Assembly: GCF_019443745.1 (NCBI RefSeq)
Contig: NZ_CP050948.1
Location: 1,612,001-1,676,000, forward strand
DNA: 64,000 bases
DNA from: Iamia sp. SCSIO 61187
GTDB lineage: Bacteria > Actinomycetota > Acidimicrobiia > Acidimicrobiales > Iamiaceae
Direction: 5' to 3'
Shown piece after piece: positions 33,615-41,393 of this stretch. The translations under genes were made by a program, and so were the position numbers. Under the pieces are notes generated by a model that worked only from the letters and a program-made list of their open reading frames with translations, had not been told where the DNA came from and did not search any database. Position 1 is the first letter of the stretch. Each line of letters starts with the position of its first letter.

Positions 33615-33641
33615 CACGGACGGTGTCAGGCACCATCCGTG
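33615..33641. repeat. REP-like hairpin with core GGTGTCAGGCACC
   Basis: CACGGA, then GGTGTC-A-GGCACC (33622-33634), then TCCGTG, forming a nearly perfect 27-base palindrome just after the uppS stop. It shares the 13-base core with the elements at 12660, 14371, 18253 and 22889 and could also end the uppS transcript. Confidence 0.75.
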
Positions 33642-33677
33642 CCGGCTCCGAGTGGCCGGGGGGTGGGGGCACCTCGG

Positions 33678-33683
33678 TACGCT
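33678..33683 (+). promoter_or_regulatory. Leaderless -10 (TACGCT)
   Basis: TACGCT ends 6 bases before ATG 33690. Confidence 0.5.
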
Positions 33684-33689
33684 CCTGCC

Positions 33690-34721
33690 ATGACCCCGGC
33701 CGACCTCGCGGTGCTCCTCGGGCTGCCGGACCTGGGCGCCGGCCTCGCCGCCGTCGAGGACGCCCTCGACCGGGCCATCGTCGTCGAGCGCGACGAGATC
33801 GAGACCCCCGCCCGCCGGGTCGTGCTGGGCGGCGGCAAGCGCCTGCGCCCCGCCCTGGCCATCGCCTGCGCGGCGGCGGCCACCGGGGGCGGTGACGAGC
33901 TCGGCGTCGACCCCGCCGTCGTGGCCGGCGCCACCGCCGTCGAGCTGGTCCAGGCCGGCTCCCTGGTGCACGACGACATCATGGACGCCGCCGGCGAGCG
34001 CCGGGGCGTGCCCACGATCAACGCCGTCGAGGGCCCGAACCAGGCCCTCCTCGTCGGCGACTTCCTCCTCGCCCGGGCCGGCCAGCTGGCCGCCGGGGTG
34101 AGCCAGCAGGTCGCCGCCTTCCTCGCCAACGCCATCGCCGACCTGTGCATCGGCCAGTCGGCCGAGGCGGCGACGATCTACGACCCCGACCGCAGCATCC
34201 CCGCCTACGAGGCGTCGATCGCGGGCAAGACCGCGGCCCTGTTCCGCTCCGCCTGCGAGATCGGCGCCGCCGCCGCCGAGGCCTCCGACGAGGCCGTCGA
34301 GGCCGTCGGCGCCTACGGCACCGCCTTCGGCATGGCCTTCCAGGTCATCGACGACGTCCTCGACGTCGTCTCCACCGCCGAGGCCCTGGGCAAGCCGGTC
34401 GGCAACGACATCCGCGAGGGCGTCTACAGCCTCCCCGTGCTGCTCGCCCTCGACGGGCCCGACGGCGAGGCCCTGCGCTCCCGCCTCGGGTCGGCGCCGA
34501 CCGAGGCCGACCTGGCCCACGCCCTCACCCTGGTGCGCTCGAGCGAAGGCGTCAGCGCCGCCCTCGAGGCCGCCCGGGACCACAACGAGCGGGCCGTGGC
34601 CGCCCTGGCCGTCCTGCCCGAGGGCCCCGTCGTCGACGGCCTGGCCCGCCTGCCCGGCGCCTACCTCGAGTGGGTCCTGGAGGACAAGGCCCCCGGCCTC
34701 GTCGTCCCGACCAGCCCGTAA
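33690..34721 (+). CDS. Polyprenyl (trans-isoprenyl) diphosphate synthase
   Basis: A 343-residue all-trans prenyl synthase. The first Asp-rich motif is LVHDDIMD (D95, D96, D99) and the second is VIDDVLD (D221, D222, D225). GGGKRLRP near residue 47 binds the diphosphate and NDIREGVYSLPVL follows the second motif. It builds the chain of a quinone or another isoprenoid. ATG 33690 is preferred to the upstream ATG 33639 because a TACGCT -10 lies 6 bases before it and the extra residues do not fit the family. It neighbours uppS, but each gene has its own promoter. Product length is not predictable with confidence. Confidence 0.93.
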   Translation: MTPADLAVLLGLPDLGAGLAAVEDALDRAIVVERDEIETPARRVVLGGGKRLRPALAIACAAAATGGGDELGVDPAVVAGATAVELVQAGSLVHDDIMDAAGERRGVPTINAVEGPNQALLVGDFLLARAGQLAAGVSQQVAAFLANAIADLCIGQSAEAATIYDPDRSIPAYEASIAGKTAALFRSACEIGAAAAEASDEAVEAVGAYGTAFGMAFQVIDDVLDVVSTAEALGKPVGNDIREGVYSLPVLLALDGPDGEALRSRLGSAPTEADLAHALTLVRSSEGVSAALEAARDHNERAVAALAVLPEGPVVDGLARLPGAYLEWVLEDKAPGLVVPTSP

Positions 34722-34722
34722 G

Positions 34723-34808
34723 CCGTCCAGGGACGCGACGGGCCAGGCACCTTCCGTCACGGCCGCGACGGGCCAGGCACTTTCCGTCCCGCCCACCGCC
34801 CTGGACGG
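34723..34808. repeat. Nested repeat: outer inverted repeat enclosing two 24-base direct repeats
   Basis: CCGTCCAGGG (34723-34732) pairs perfectly with CCCTGGACGG (34799-34808). Between them, a 24-base unit containing GGGCCAGGCAC and TTCCGTC occurs at 34735-34758 and 34765-34788, 30 bases apart, with one difference. It starts right after the polyprenyl synthase stop. Confidence 0.8.
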
Positions 34809-34827
34809 GTCGGCTGCGCCGACGCCG

Positions 34828-34833
34828 TACCCT
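34828..34833 (+). promoter_or_regulatory. -10 element (TACCCT) for the cobalamin adenosyltransferase gene
   Basis: TACCCT ends 9 bases before ATG 34843, slightly further than in the other leaderless genes. Confidence 0.45.
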
Positions 34834-34842
34834 GGCCGGGAC

Positions 34843-35379
34843 ATGAGCATCGCGACGCGCAAGGGTGACGACGGCACCACCGGCCTCCTCTACGGGGGCC
34901 GGGTGCGCAAGGACTCACCCCGCCCCGAGGCCTACGGCCAGGTCGACGAGGCCCAGGCCGTCCTCGGTCTGGCCCGGGCCCACGCCGAGCCCGGCGGTGA
35001 GCTCGACGGGGTCCTCGTCGGCGTCCAGCGCGACCTGTGGGTGCTGATGGCCGACCTGGCGACCGACGTCGCCAACCGGTCCAAGCTCGTCGCCGGGGCC
35101 TCGCTCGTCACCACCGAGATGGTCACCCGCCTCGACGACCTGCTGGCCCACTACGAGGGCCGCTTCGAGATGCCCAAGGAGTTCGTCGTCCCCGGCGCCT
35201 CGCTGGTCGGCGCCCACCTCGACGTGGCCCGCACCGTCGTCCGCCGGGCCGAGCGGGTCGCCGTCGCCCTCGCCCCCGAGAGCACCGCCGCCCTCGCCTA
35301 CCTCAACCGCCTGTCCGACCTGCTGTGGGCCCTGGCCCGCTGGCAGGACGGCACCTCCCAGACCGCCCGGCAGACCTGA
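34843..35379 (+). CDS. pduO: ATP:cob(I)alamin adenosyltransferase, PduO type
   Basis: A 178-residue enzyme that makes adenosylcobalamin from cob(I)alamin and ATP. The N-terminal ATP-binding signature TRKGDDGTTGLLYGG is intact. VVRRAERVAV and YLNRLSDLLWALAR are the helix motifs lining the active site in PduO-type trimers. Adenosylcobalamin is the cofactor of the methylmalonyl-CoA mutase encoded at 52885-55017, so the product has a user in this window. It is followed by an inverted-repeat element before pepA. Confidence 0.94.
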   Translation: MSIATRKGDDGTTGLLYGGRVRKDSPRPEAYGQVDEAQAVLGLARAHAEPGGELDGVLVGVQRDLWVLMADLATDVANRSKLVAGASLVTTEMVTRLDDLLAHYEGRFEMPKEFVVPGASLVGAHLDVARTVVRRAERVAVALAPESTAALAYLNRLSDLLWALARWQDGTSQTARQT

Positions 35380-35387
35380 CCCCCTCC

Positions 35388-35434
35388 AACCTTGTCCGGA
35401 ACCCGGCCACAGAGAGGGACTTCCGGACAAGGTT
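35388..35434. repeat. TCCGGA-type inverted repeat with 19-base loop, copy 2
   Basis: Perfect 14-bp arms AACCTTGTCCGGAA (35388-35401) and TTCCGGACAAGGTT (35421-35434), loop 19 bases. Between two same-strand genes. Confidence 0.9.
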
Positions 35435-35463
35435 CGCGAGCCGATCGACCCAAGGACACCCAC

Positions 35464-36942
35464 ATGGCTGCACGCCCCGTGACCCCGACCACCGCCGGCA
35501 AGGTGCCGGCCCGGACCGACCTGGTGGTCGCCGGCGTCCGCGCCGACCGCCTCGACGACGACCTGGCCGCCGCCGGGGTCAGCCCCGCGTTCGCCGAGGC
35601 GTCGGGGTTCACCGGCAAGGCCGACGGGTCGCTCCTGACCCCGGCGGCGTCGGGCGCCGGCGCCGACGTCCTCGTCGTCGGGCTGGGGCCGGCCGCCGAC
35701 GTCGACGCCAACCGCCTGCGGGCCGCGGCGGGCACCGCCGGGCGCCGGGCGACCCGTCACGGGCGCGTGGCCGTCACCCTGGCCGAGCAGGCCGCCGACG
35801 GCGTCGACGCCGGCGCCGCCACCCAGGCCGTCACCGAGGGGTGGATCCTCGGCGCCTACCGCTTCGACGAGCACCGCACCTCGCCCACGGAGTCGAAGGT
35901 CACCGCCGTGACCCTCACCGCCGGGACCACCAAGGCGGCCAAGGACGCCGTGGCCCGCGGCGTCGCCGTCGCCGGCGGCGTGACCCTGGCCCGGGACCTC
36001 GTCAACCAGCCCGGCGGCTCCCTCGTGCCGGCCCAGCTGGCCGACCGCATCAAGGCCGTCGGCGCCGAGACCGGCCTCAAGGTGCGGGTCGACACCCCCA
36101 CCCAGATGCGGCGCAAGGGCCTCGGCGGCGTGCTCGGCGTGGCCCAGGGCGCGACCAACGAGCCCCGGTTCGTCGAGCTGACCTACGAGCCCAAGGGCGC
36201 CGCCCGCGGCCACGTGGCCCTGGTCGGCAAGGGCGTCACCTTCGACACCGGCGGCTACTCGCTCAAGACCGCCGAGGGCATGAAGGGCATGAACAGCGAC
36301 ATGGGCGGCGCCGCCGCCGTCGTCGGCGCCATGAGCGTGCTCGCCGCCCTCGGCGCCCCGGTGAGGGTCAGCGGCTACCTGCCCCTCGTCGAGAACATGA
36401 TCGGCCCCGACGCCATCCGCGTCGGCGACGTGCTGACCATCAAGGGCGGCACCACCGTCGAGGTCCTCAACACCGACGCCGAGGGCCGGCTGATCCTGGC
36501 CGACGCCCTGCGGGTCGCGTCCGCCGCCGGGCCCGACGCCATCGTCGACCTGGCCACCTTGACCGGGGCGATCATCGCCGCCCTCGGCCAGCGCACCGCC
36601 GGACTCTTCGGCACCGACGACCTCGTCGGTCGGATCCGCTCGGTCGCCGCCGCCAGCGGCGAGGCGGTGTGGCCCATGCCCATGCCCGCCCACCTGCGCC
36701 CCGGCCTCGACTCCGACATCGCCGACCTCCGCAACATCTCCGGCGGGCGCTACGGCGGCTCGCCCGTCGCCGCCCTCTTCCTGCGCGAGTTCGTCGGCGA
36801 GGGCATCCCGTGGGCCCACCTCGACATCGCCGGGCCGGCCTGGATCACCGAGGCCCCCTACGGCGAGGTCCCCAAGCTCGGCACCGGCTTCGGGGTCCGC
36901 CTCCTCGCCGACCTCCTGGTCGGCTGGGAGCCGCTCACCTGA
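35464..36942 (+). CDS. pepA: Leucyl aminopeptidase (M17)
   Basis: A 492-residue cytosolic aminopeptidase with two metal ions. The catalytic domain has LVGKGVTFDTGGYSLK (Lys and Asp; the family norm is FDSGG), the GMKGMNSDMGGAAAV helix, NTDAEGRLILADAL (the family signature with Asp, Glu and Arg) and ITEAPYG near the end. The N-terminal regulatory domain covers about residues 1-170. It removes N-terminal residues from peptides in protein turnover. ATG 35464 is chosen because the upstream frame runs through the inverted-repeat element. It is followed by a strong hairpin terminator. Confidence 0.95.
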   Translation: MAARPVTPTTAGKVPARTDLVVAGVRADRLDDDLAAAGVSPAFAEASGFTGKADGSLLTPAASGAGADVLVVGLGPAADVDANRLRAAAGTAGRRATRHGRVAVTLAEQAADGVDAGAATQAVTEGWILGAYRFDEHRTSPTESKVTAVTLTAGTTKAAKDAVARGVAVAGGVTLARDLVNQPGGSLVPAQLADRIKAVGAETGLKVRVDTPTQMRRKGLGGVLGVAQGATNEPRFVELTYEPKGAARGHVALVGKGVTFDTGGYSLKTAEGMKGMNSDMGGAAAVVGAMSVLAALGAPVRVSGYLPLVENMIGPDAIRVGDVLTIKGGTTVEVLNTDAEGRLILADALRVASAAGPDAIVDLATLTGAIIAALGQRTAGLFGTDDLVGRIRSVAAASGEAVWPMPMPAHLRPGLDSDIADLRNISGGRYGGSPVAALFLREFVGEGIPWAHLDIAGPAWITEAPYGEVPKLGTGFGVRLLADLLVGWEPLT

Positions 36943-36974
36943 CCGCAGTCCTCGGGGTTGGTGGTCGGCCTCAG

Positions 36975-37012
36975 CCCGGCCGTCGCCCCGTGAGGGTGGG
37001 GCGACGGCCGGG
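36975..37012. terminator. Strong hairpin between pepA and the convergent gene
   Basis: A perfect 15-bp stem, CCCGGCCGTCGCCCC (36975-36989) and GGGGCGACGGCCGGG (36998-37012), with an 8-base loop. There is no U-run, as is common in high-GC actinobacteria. It could act for pepA and, from the other side, for the gene ending at 37145. Confidence 0.7.
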
Positions 37013-37144
37013 GGAGGGGCCCGGTGGCTGGCCCAGCACCGGACCCCTCGACCGGAGCCCCGGGCGGTCCCGGCTGCAGGGACCGCCCGGAGCGCGCCCG
37101 CCGGCGCCGGCCCGGGTGGGGACGGGGGCGCCCGGCGGACGACC

Positions 37145-37942
37145 TCAGGCGGCGTCGTCGGACTGATCAGACCGCTCCGAGCGGCCGGAGTGATCGGACG
37201 TCCCTCCCGGTGCCCGGGCGGGCGGGGGCGGGGGAGCGGTCCGTCGGGCCGCCAGGTCGGCGACCGCGGCGGGGGGCGGGGGAGCGGCGGCACCCGTCGG
37301 TGGCGCGGGCGCAACCGCGCCCGGCAGCGCCGGTGCGGCGTCGGCCTCGGTGCGGGCCCGGACGAGGCGGTGGGCCCACTGCGCCGCCTCCTCGGCGACG
37401 ATCGGGTGGATCTCGAAGCGGACGAGGCGCTGGGTGGTCGTGGCCACGTCCTCGCCCAGCTCGGCCAGGCCGAGGGCCAGGTGGCGGGCCCTTCGCCGGT
37501 GGGCGTCGAGGACGCCGGCGTCGCGCTCGGTGGCCGTCCAGCGGTGGTGGCTGGCCCGGATCGACGGCGGCAGGCGGTCGATCTGGTGCCGGGTCAGGGG
37601 CGGCAGGTGCCGGCGCACGGCGAGGTGGGCGTCGGGCACGGCCCGGGCCAGCCCGAACTGGCAGCACCGGTGGAGGGCCCGCACCAGCGGGCTGTGGCGG
37701 CCCCGCCCGGCTCCCAGCCCGAGGGCGGCGGCGGTGGCGTCGAGGTCGACGGTGGCGCCGTCGGGCTCCTCGACCAGGCGCTGGTCGAGGTGGCGGACGA
37801 GCCAGGTGGTGCTGGGGCCGAGGATCGAGAGCCAGTACCGCTCCACGTAGGTCGAGGTCGGCACGTAGCCGAGGGCGTCGATCACGGGGTCGCGCCAGGA
37901 CACGACGGTGAGCGTGGGCAGGGACAGGTCGGGCATCGGCAT
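37145..37942 (-). CDS. Protein of unknown function with Pro-rich C-terminus
   Basis: A 265-residue protein. Residues 1-180 look folded: 'VVSWRDPVIDALGYVPTSTYVERYWLSILGPSTTWLVRHLDQRL' followed by a helix-turn-helix-like stretch (DLDATAAALGLG...HSPLVRALHRCCQFGLAR) and HLPPLTRHQIDRLPPSIRASHH. Residues 185-265 are a low-complexity Ala/Pro tail ending in Ser/Asp. The middle looks like a winged-helix DNA-binding region, but I do not recognise the family and the function is open. GGGAG lies about 7 bases before ATG 37942. A -35/-10 pair on the same strand is described separately. Confidence 0.6.
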   Translation of the reverse strand: MPMPDLSLPTLTVVSWRDPVIDALGYVPTSTYVERYWLSILGPSTTWLVRHLDQRLVEEPDGATVDLDATAAALGLGAGRGRHSPLVRALHRCCQFGLARAVPDAHLAVRRHLPPLTRHQIDRLPPSIRASHHRWTATERDAGVLDAHRRRARHLALGLAELGEDVATTTQRLVRFEIHPIVAEEAAQWAHRLVRARTEADAAPALPGAVAPAPPTGAAAPPPPAAVADLAARRTAPPPPPARAPGGTSDHSGRSERSDQSDDAA

Positions 37943-38003
37943 GATCGCTCTCCCGGACGGGATGCTGGAGATCGGGGCGGGGGAAGCGCCACACCGAAGT
38001 GCG

Positions 38004-38041
38004 TTCTCATGTACTTTCCATCATTCTCACGCTGTCGTCAA
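38004..38041 (-). promoter_or_regulatory. Promoter with overlapping TTCTCA direct repeats
   Basis: On the minus strand, TTGACG (38036-38041) and GAAAGT (38013-38018) are separated by 17 bases and would drive the gene at 37145-37942. On the plus strand, TTCTCA occurs at 38004-38009 and 38024-38029, exactly 20 bases (two helical turns) apart, overlapping the spacer and start region, as expected of an operator. This is the most AT-rich stretch nearby. Confidence 0.45.
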
Positions 38042-38081
38042 CCCCTGCCAGGAGACGGGTGGGACGACCTCGGCAACCGGG

Positions 38082-38087
38082 TACCGT
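38082..38087 (+). promoter_or_regulatory. Leaderless -10 (TACCGT) for the sirtuin gene
   Basis: TACCGT ends 7 bases before GTG 38095. Confidence 0.5.
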
Positions 38088-38094
38088 GCCGCCC

Positions 38095-38928
38095 GTGGAT
38101 GCGACGGACCCCACGACCGAGGAGCGCGAGGGCCTCGAGCGGCGGGCCTGGCTGGAGGGCGCCGAGGTCGACCTCGAGCTGGCCGTGGCCGAGGTCGCCC
38201 ACTGGGTCGCCGAGAGCGACCGGGTCGTGGCGCTCACCGGGGCCGGCATCTCGACCGACAGCGGCATCGCCGACTTCCGGGGCCGCAACGGGGTCTGGAC
38301 CCGGAACCCGGCGGCCGAGCGGGCCTCCACCCTCGAGCACTACCTGTCGAGCGCCGAGGTCCGGGCGGCGGCGTGGCAGATGCGGCTCGCCTCCCCGGCC
38401 TGGGCGGCGCAGCCCAACGCCGGCCACCACGCCCTGGTGGCCCTCGAGCGCCAGGGCCGCCTCACCACCGTCGTCACCCAGAACACCGACGGCCTCCAGC
38501 AGATGGCCGGCTCCGAGCCCCGGCGGGTCGTCGAGGTGCACGGCACCATGCGGCGGGTCCACTGCATCGCCTGCGGTGACGAGGCCGACATGCGACGGGC
38601 CCTCGACCGGGTCGAGGCGGGCGAGGCCGACCCGCCGTGCCGCACGTGCGGCGGGATCCTCAAGAGCTCGACCGTCCTGTTCGGCGAGGGCCTCGACCCG
38701 GCCGACATCGAGGCGGCCGAGGCCGCGGCCCGGGAGTGCGACCTGCTGCTCGCCGTCGGGACGACGCTCGCCGTCTACCCCGTCGCCCTGCTGCCGACGA
38801 TCGCGGCCCGCGCCGGCGCCCGGGTCGTCATCGTCAACGGCCGTCCCACCGAGCAGGACGAGCTGGCCCACGCCGTGCTGCGGGGATCCATCTCGTCGAT
38901 CCTCGGCGCCGTCGTCCCGCCCGGCTGA
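38095..38928 (+). CDS. Sir2 family NAD-dependent deacylase
   Basis: A 277-residue sirtuin. The NAD-binding GAGISTDSGIADFRG is at about residues 49-63, QNTDGLQ and the catalytic His (VEVHGT) follow, and a zinc module is formed by CIAC and CRTC. SSTVLFGEGL, GTTLAVYPV and IVNGRPTEQD complete the family. It removes acyl groups from lysine in proteins using NAD+; acetyl-CoA synthetase is a common bacterial target. GTG 38095 is chosen over the upstream open frame because of the leaderless -10 and because the upstream residues lie in the divergent regulatory region. Confidence 0.93.
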   Translation: MDATDPTTEEREGLERRAWLEGAEVDLELAVAEVAHWVAESDRVVALTGAGISTDSGIADFRGRNGVWTRNPAAERASTLEHYLSSAEVRAAAWQMRLASPAWAAQPNAGHHALVALERQGRLTTVVTQNTDGLQQMAGSEPRRVVEVHGTMRRVHCIACGDEADMRRALDRVEAGEADPPCRTCGGILKSSTVLFGEGLDPADIEAAEAAARECDLLLAVGTTLAVYPVALLPTIAARAGARVVIVNGRPTEQDELAHAVLRGSISSILGAVVPPG

Positions 38929-39005
38929 CCGGCGCGGGATCCGGGCGCGGGCTCCGCCCGACCGGCGGGGAATCCCCTCGCTGGCCCGAATGTTGAGCGA
39001 GTCGG

Positions 39006-39011
39006 TAGGCT
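39006..39011 (+). promoter_or_regulatory. -10 element (TAGGCT) for the rhodanese-MoeB gene
   Basis: TAGGCT lies 54 bases before ATG 39066. This gene has a leader with an AGGGG ribosome site 6 bases before the start, unlike the leaderless neighbours. Confidence 0.4.
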
Positions 39012-39065
39012 TTTCGATCGGACCCGGTGGGACCGGGCCGCCGCACGCAGACGAAGGGGTACGAC

Positions 39066-40259
39066 ATGCCGAGCTTCCGCGAGGTCCTGGCCAAGACCAA
39101 GGGCGAGATCCGCGAGGTCACCACGGCCGAGGCCGACGAGATGCGCCAGGAGCCCGGTGCCGTCGTGCTCGACGTCCGCGAGGCCGACGAGTTCGAGCAG
39201 GGCGCCATCCCCGGCGCCGTGTTCATCCCCCGGGGCACCCTCGAGACGGCCATCGAGGGCCGCATCCCCGACAAGGACACGCCGCTGATCGTCCACTGCG
39301 CCGGGGGCGTCCGCTCGGCCCTGGCCGTCAAGAGCCTCCAGGAGCTCGGCTACACCAACGCCGTCTCGGTCATGGGCGGGTTCAACCAGTGGAAGGACGA
39401 GGGCCGGGACTGGAAGACCCCCCAGACCCTCACCCCCGACCAGCGCAACCGCTACAAGCGCCACCTGCTCCTCCCCGAGGTCGGTGACGAGGGCCAGCAG
39501 CGGCTGCTCGACAGCAAGGTGCTCCTCCTGGGCGCCGGCGGTCTCGGCTCGCCCGCCGCCCTGTACCTCGCCGCCGCCGGCGTCGGCACCATCGGCATCA
39601 TCGACATGGACGTCGTCGACGACTCCAACCTGCAGCGCCAGATCCTCCACAACCTCGAGCGCATCGGCGATCGCAAGGTCGACTCGGCCAAGAAGACCCT
39701 CACCCTGATCAACCCCGACGTCGACGTCGTCACCTACGACACGCGCCTCGGCGAGGACAACGTGATGGACATCCTCTCCGGGCCCGACGGCACCGGCTGG
39801 GACGTCATCGTCGACGGCACCGACAACTTCCCGACCCGCTACCTGGTCAACGACGCCACCGTGAAGCTCGGGATCCCCGTCGTGCACGGGTCGATCTTCC
39901 GGTTCGAGGGCATGGTCACCGTGTTCGACCCCAAGGAGGGGCCGACCTACCGCGACATGGTCCCCGAGCCCCCGCCCGCCGACATGGCGCCGTCGTGCGC
40001 CGAGGCCGGCGTGCTCGGCGTGCTGCCCGGCATCGTCGGGTCGCTCCAGGCGCTCGAGGCGATCAAGCTGATCCTCGACCTGGGCGATTCGCTGCGGGGC
40101 CGGCTGCTGGCCTACGACGCCCTGGAGACCACGTTCCGGGAGTACAAGGTCCAGGTCGACCCGACCAACGAGATCACCTACGCCAACCGCGACCGCATCC
40201 AGGTCGCCGAGGTCGAGGGGCTCTGCGCCCCGCTGCCCCTGGCCCCGCCGCCGGCCTGA
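39066..40259 (+). CDS. moeB: Rhodanese-MoeB/ThiF fusion (sulfur-carrier adenylyltransferase)
   Basis: A 397-residue fusion with an N-terminal rhodanese domain (about residues 10-120, active loop HCAGGVRS with Cys78) and a C-terminal E1-like adenylyltransferase (about 130-397). The latter has GAGGLGSPAALYL for ATP, DDSNLQRQ, and SCAEAGVLGVLPG. It would adenylate and sulfurylate the C-terminus of a MoaD/ThiS-type carrier for molybdopterin or cysteine or thiamine synthesis. In many relatives the rhodanese is C-terminal. The zinc tetrad is absent: the usual CYRC is TYRD (GPTYRDMVPEPPP), and no second CxxC follows the QVDPTNE segment. AGGGG precedes ATG 39066. Confidence 0.9.
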   Translation: MPSFREVLAKTKGEIREVTTAEADEMRQEPGAVVLDVREADEFEQGAIPGAVFIPRGTLETAIEGRIPDKDTPLIVHCAGGVRSALAVKSLQELGYTNAVSVMGGFNQWKDEGRDWKTPQTLTPDQRNRYKRHLLLPEVGDEGQQRLLDSKVLLLGAGGLGSPAALYLAAAGVGTIGIIDMDVVDDSNLQRQILHNLERIGDRKVDSAKKTLTLINPDVDVVTYDTRLGEDNVMDILSGPDGTGWDVIVDGTDNFPTRYLVNDATVKLGIPVVHGSIFRFEGMVTVFDPKEGPTYRDMVPEPPPADMAPSCAEAGVLGVLPGIVGSLQALEAIKLILDLGDSLRGRLLAYDALETTFREYKVQVDPTNEITYANRDRIQVAEVEGLCAPLPLAPPPA

Positions 40260-40277
40260 GCCCGGCCCAACGGACCC

Positions 40278-40314
40278 AGCACGGACGTGCACCGCAGAGG
40301 TGCACTTCCGTGCT
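40278..40314. repeat. Double-stem palindrome related to the TCCGGA family
   Basis: AGCACGGA, C, GTGCACC, GCAGA, GGTGCAC, T, TCCGTGCT form a nearly perfect 37-base hairpin. The segment GCAGAGG...ACTTCCG also occurs in the loop and right arm of the element at 48501. It lies between the rhodanese-MoeB stop and the next gene. Confidence 0.75.
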
Positions 40315-40330
40315 GAGAACGGACGGCACC

Positions 40331-40336
40331 TAGCCT
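40331..40336 (+). promoter_or_regulatory. Leaderless -10 (TAGCCT)
   Basis: TAGCCT ends 7 bases before ATG 40344. Confidence 0.5.
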
Positions 40337-40343
40337 CGCCCGG

Positions 40344-41393
40344 ATGGCCGAGCACGACGCGCTGCACCCCGACGCGTCCGAGGTCCCCGAGCTCGGCCCC
40401 GAGGGCCACCACGTCGCCGACGTCGAGGGCCCGACCGGGCACCGGCGGAAGCTGGCCGCCCGGCTCTCGACGGTGGTCGGCCTCGTCGTCGGCGCCGTCA
40501 CCTGCGCCTTCGTGGTCAACGAGCTGGCGTCGGAGTGGAGCCGGGTGCGGGAGGCGATCACCGACGCCTCGCCGGTGTGGATCGCCGTCGGGCTGGTCTG
40601 CTGTGCCCTGGGCATGACGAGCATCGGCTGGGCCTGGGCCGACGTGCTGGCCCTGCTGGGGGCACCGGTCCGACGGGGTCGGGTGCTGGCCTGGTACTTC
40701 GTCGGCGAGCTGGGCAAGTACCTCCCCGGCGGCGTGTGGCCCGTCCTCGGTCGGGGCGAGCTGGCCCGGCGGGGCGGCGTGCCCGGCCCCCGGGCCTACG
40801 CCAGCGTGGCCCTCTCGCTGGTGACGCTCTACCTGGCGGCCATGCTCGTGGCCGTCGGCCTGCTGCCGTTCGCCCTGGGCGACGACGGCCCCGGCGCCAC
40901 CGCCCTCCTGCTCCTGCTGCTCCCGCTCGGGCTGGCCGCCCTCCACCCGCGGGTCCTCGGCCCGGTCCTCGACCTCGTGCGGCGGGTCACCAAGCGCCCG
41001 CTGGCCATCGACGTGCCGCCGTGGCGGGGGACCGTCGCCGCCGTGCTCCGCTACGTCCCGACCTGGCTGCTCAACGCCGGGGGGACCGTGGCCGTGGCCC
41101 ACGCCGTCGCCCCCGACGAGGGCGGGCTGGCCCGCATCGCCTTCGCCGCCACGTTGAGCTGGATCGCCGGCTTCCTCGCCGTGGCCGTCCCCGCCGGCGC
41201 CGGGGTCCGCGAGGCCGTCTTCCTGGCCGCGTGCGGGATGCCGTCCGGGCTGGGGGCGACGGTCGCGGTGGCCACCCGGGTCCTGTTCATCGTCGTCGAC
41301 CTCGGCGGCGCCGCCATCGCCGCCCCCTTCGTCCCGCGCTCCACCCGCACCGCCGACGCCGAGCCGGTCGAGCCCGTCGCCGCCGGCTCCTGA
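40344..41393 (+). CDS. Flippase-like (lysylphosphatidylglycerol synthase TM-type) membrane protein
   Basis: A 349-residue polytopic protein of the UPF0104/LPG-synthase TM family. A charged cytoplasmic N-terminus of about 38 residues precedes eight or so helices. The family pattern includes 'WAWADVLALLGAPVRRGRVLAWYFVGELGKYLPGGVWP' and near the end 'PAGAGVREAVFLAACG', the conserved P-x-G-x-G-x-R-E. Members are thought to move lipids or lipid-linked glycans across the membrane. No aminoacyl-transferase domain is attached, so it is not an MprF-type synthase. Its promoter is leaderless. The cargo is unknown. Confidence 0.82.
   Translation: MAEHDALHPDASEVPELGPEGHHVADVEGPTGHRRKLAARLSTVVGLVVGAVTCAFVVNELASEWSRVREAITDASPVWIAVGLVCCALGMTSIGWAWADVLALLGAPVRRGRVLAWYFVGELGKYLPGGVWPVLGRGELARRGGVPGPRAYASVALSLVTLYLAAMLVAVGLLPFALGDDGPGATALLLLLLPLGLAALHPRVLGPVLDLVRRVTKRPLAIDVPPWRGTVAAVLRYVPTWLLNAGGTVAVAHAVAPDEGGLARIAFAATLSWIAGFLAVAVPAGAGVREAVFLAACGMPSGLGATVAVATRVLFIVVDLGGAAIAAPFVPRSTRTADAEPVEPVAAGS

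Noticed and set aside
34735-34788. Possible CRISPR array
   Set aside because: Only two repeat units of 24 bases with a 6-base spacer and no cas genes.
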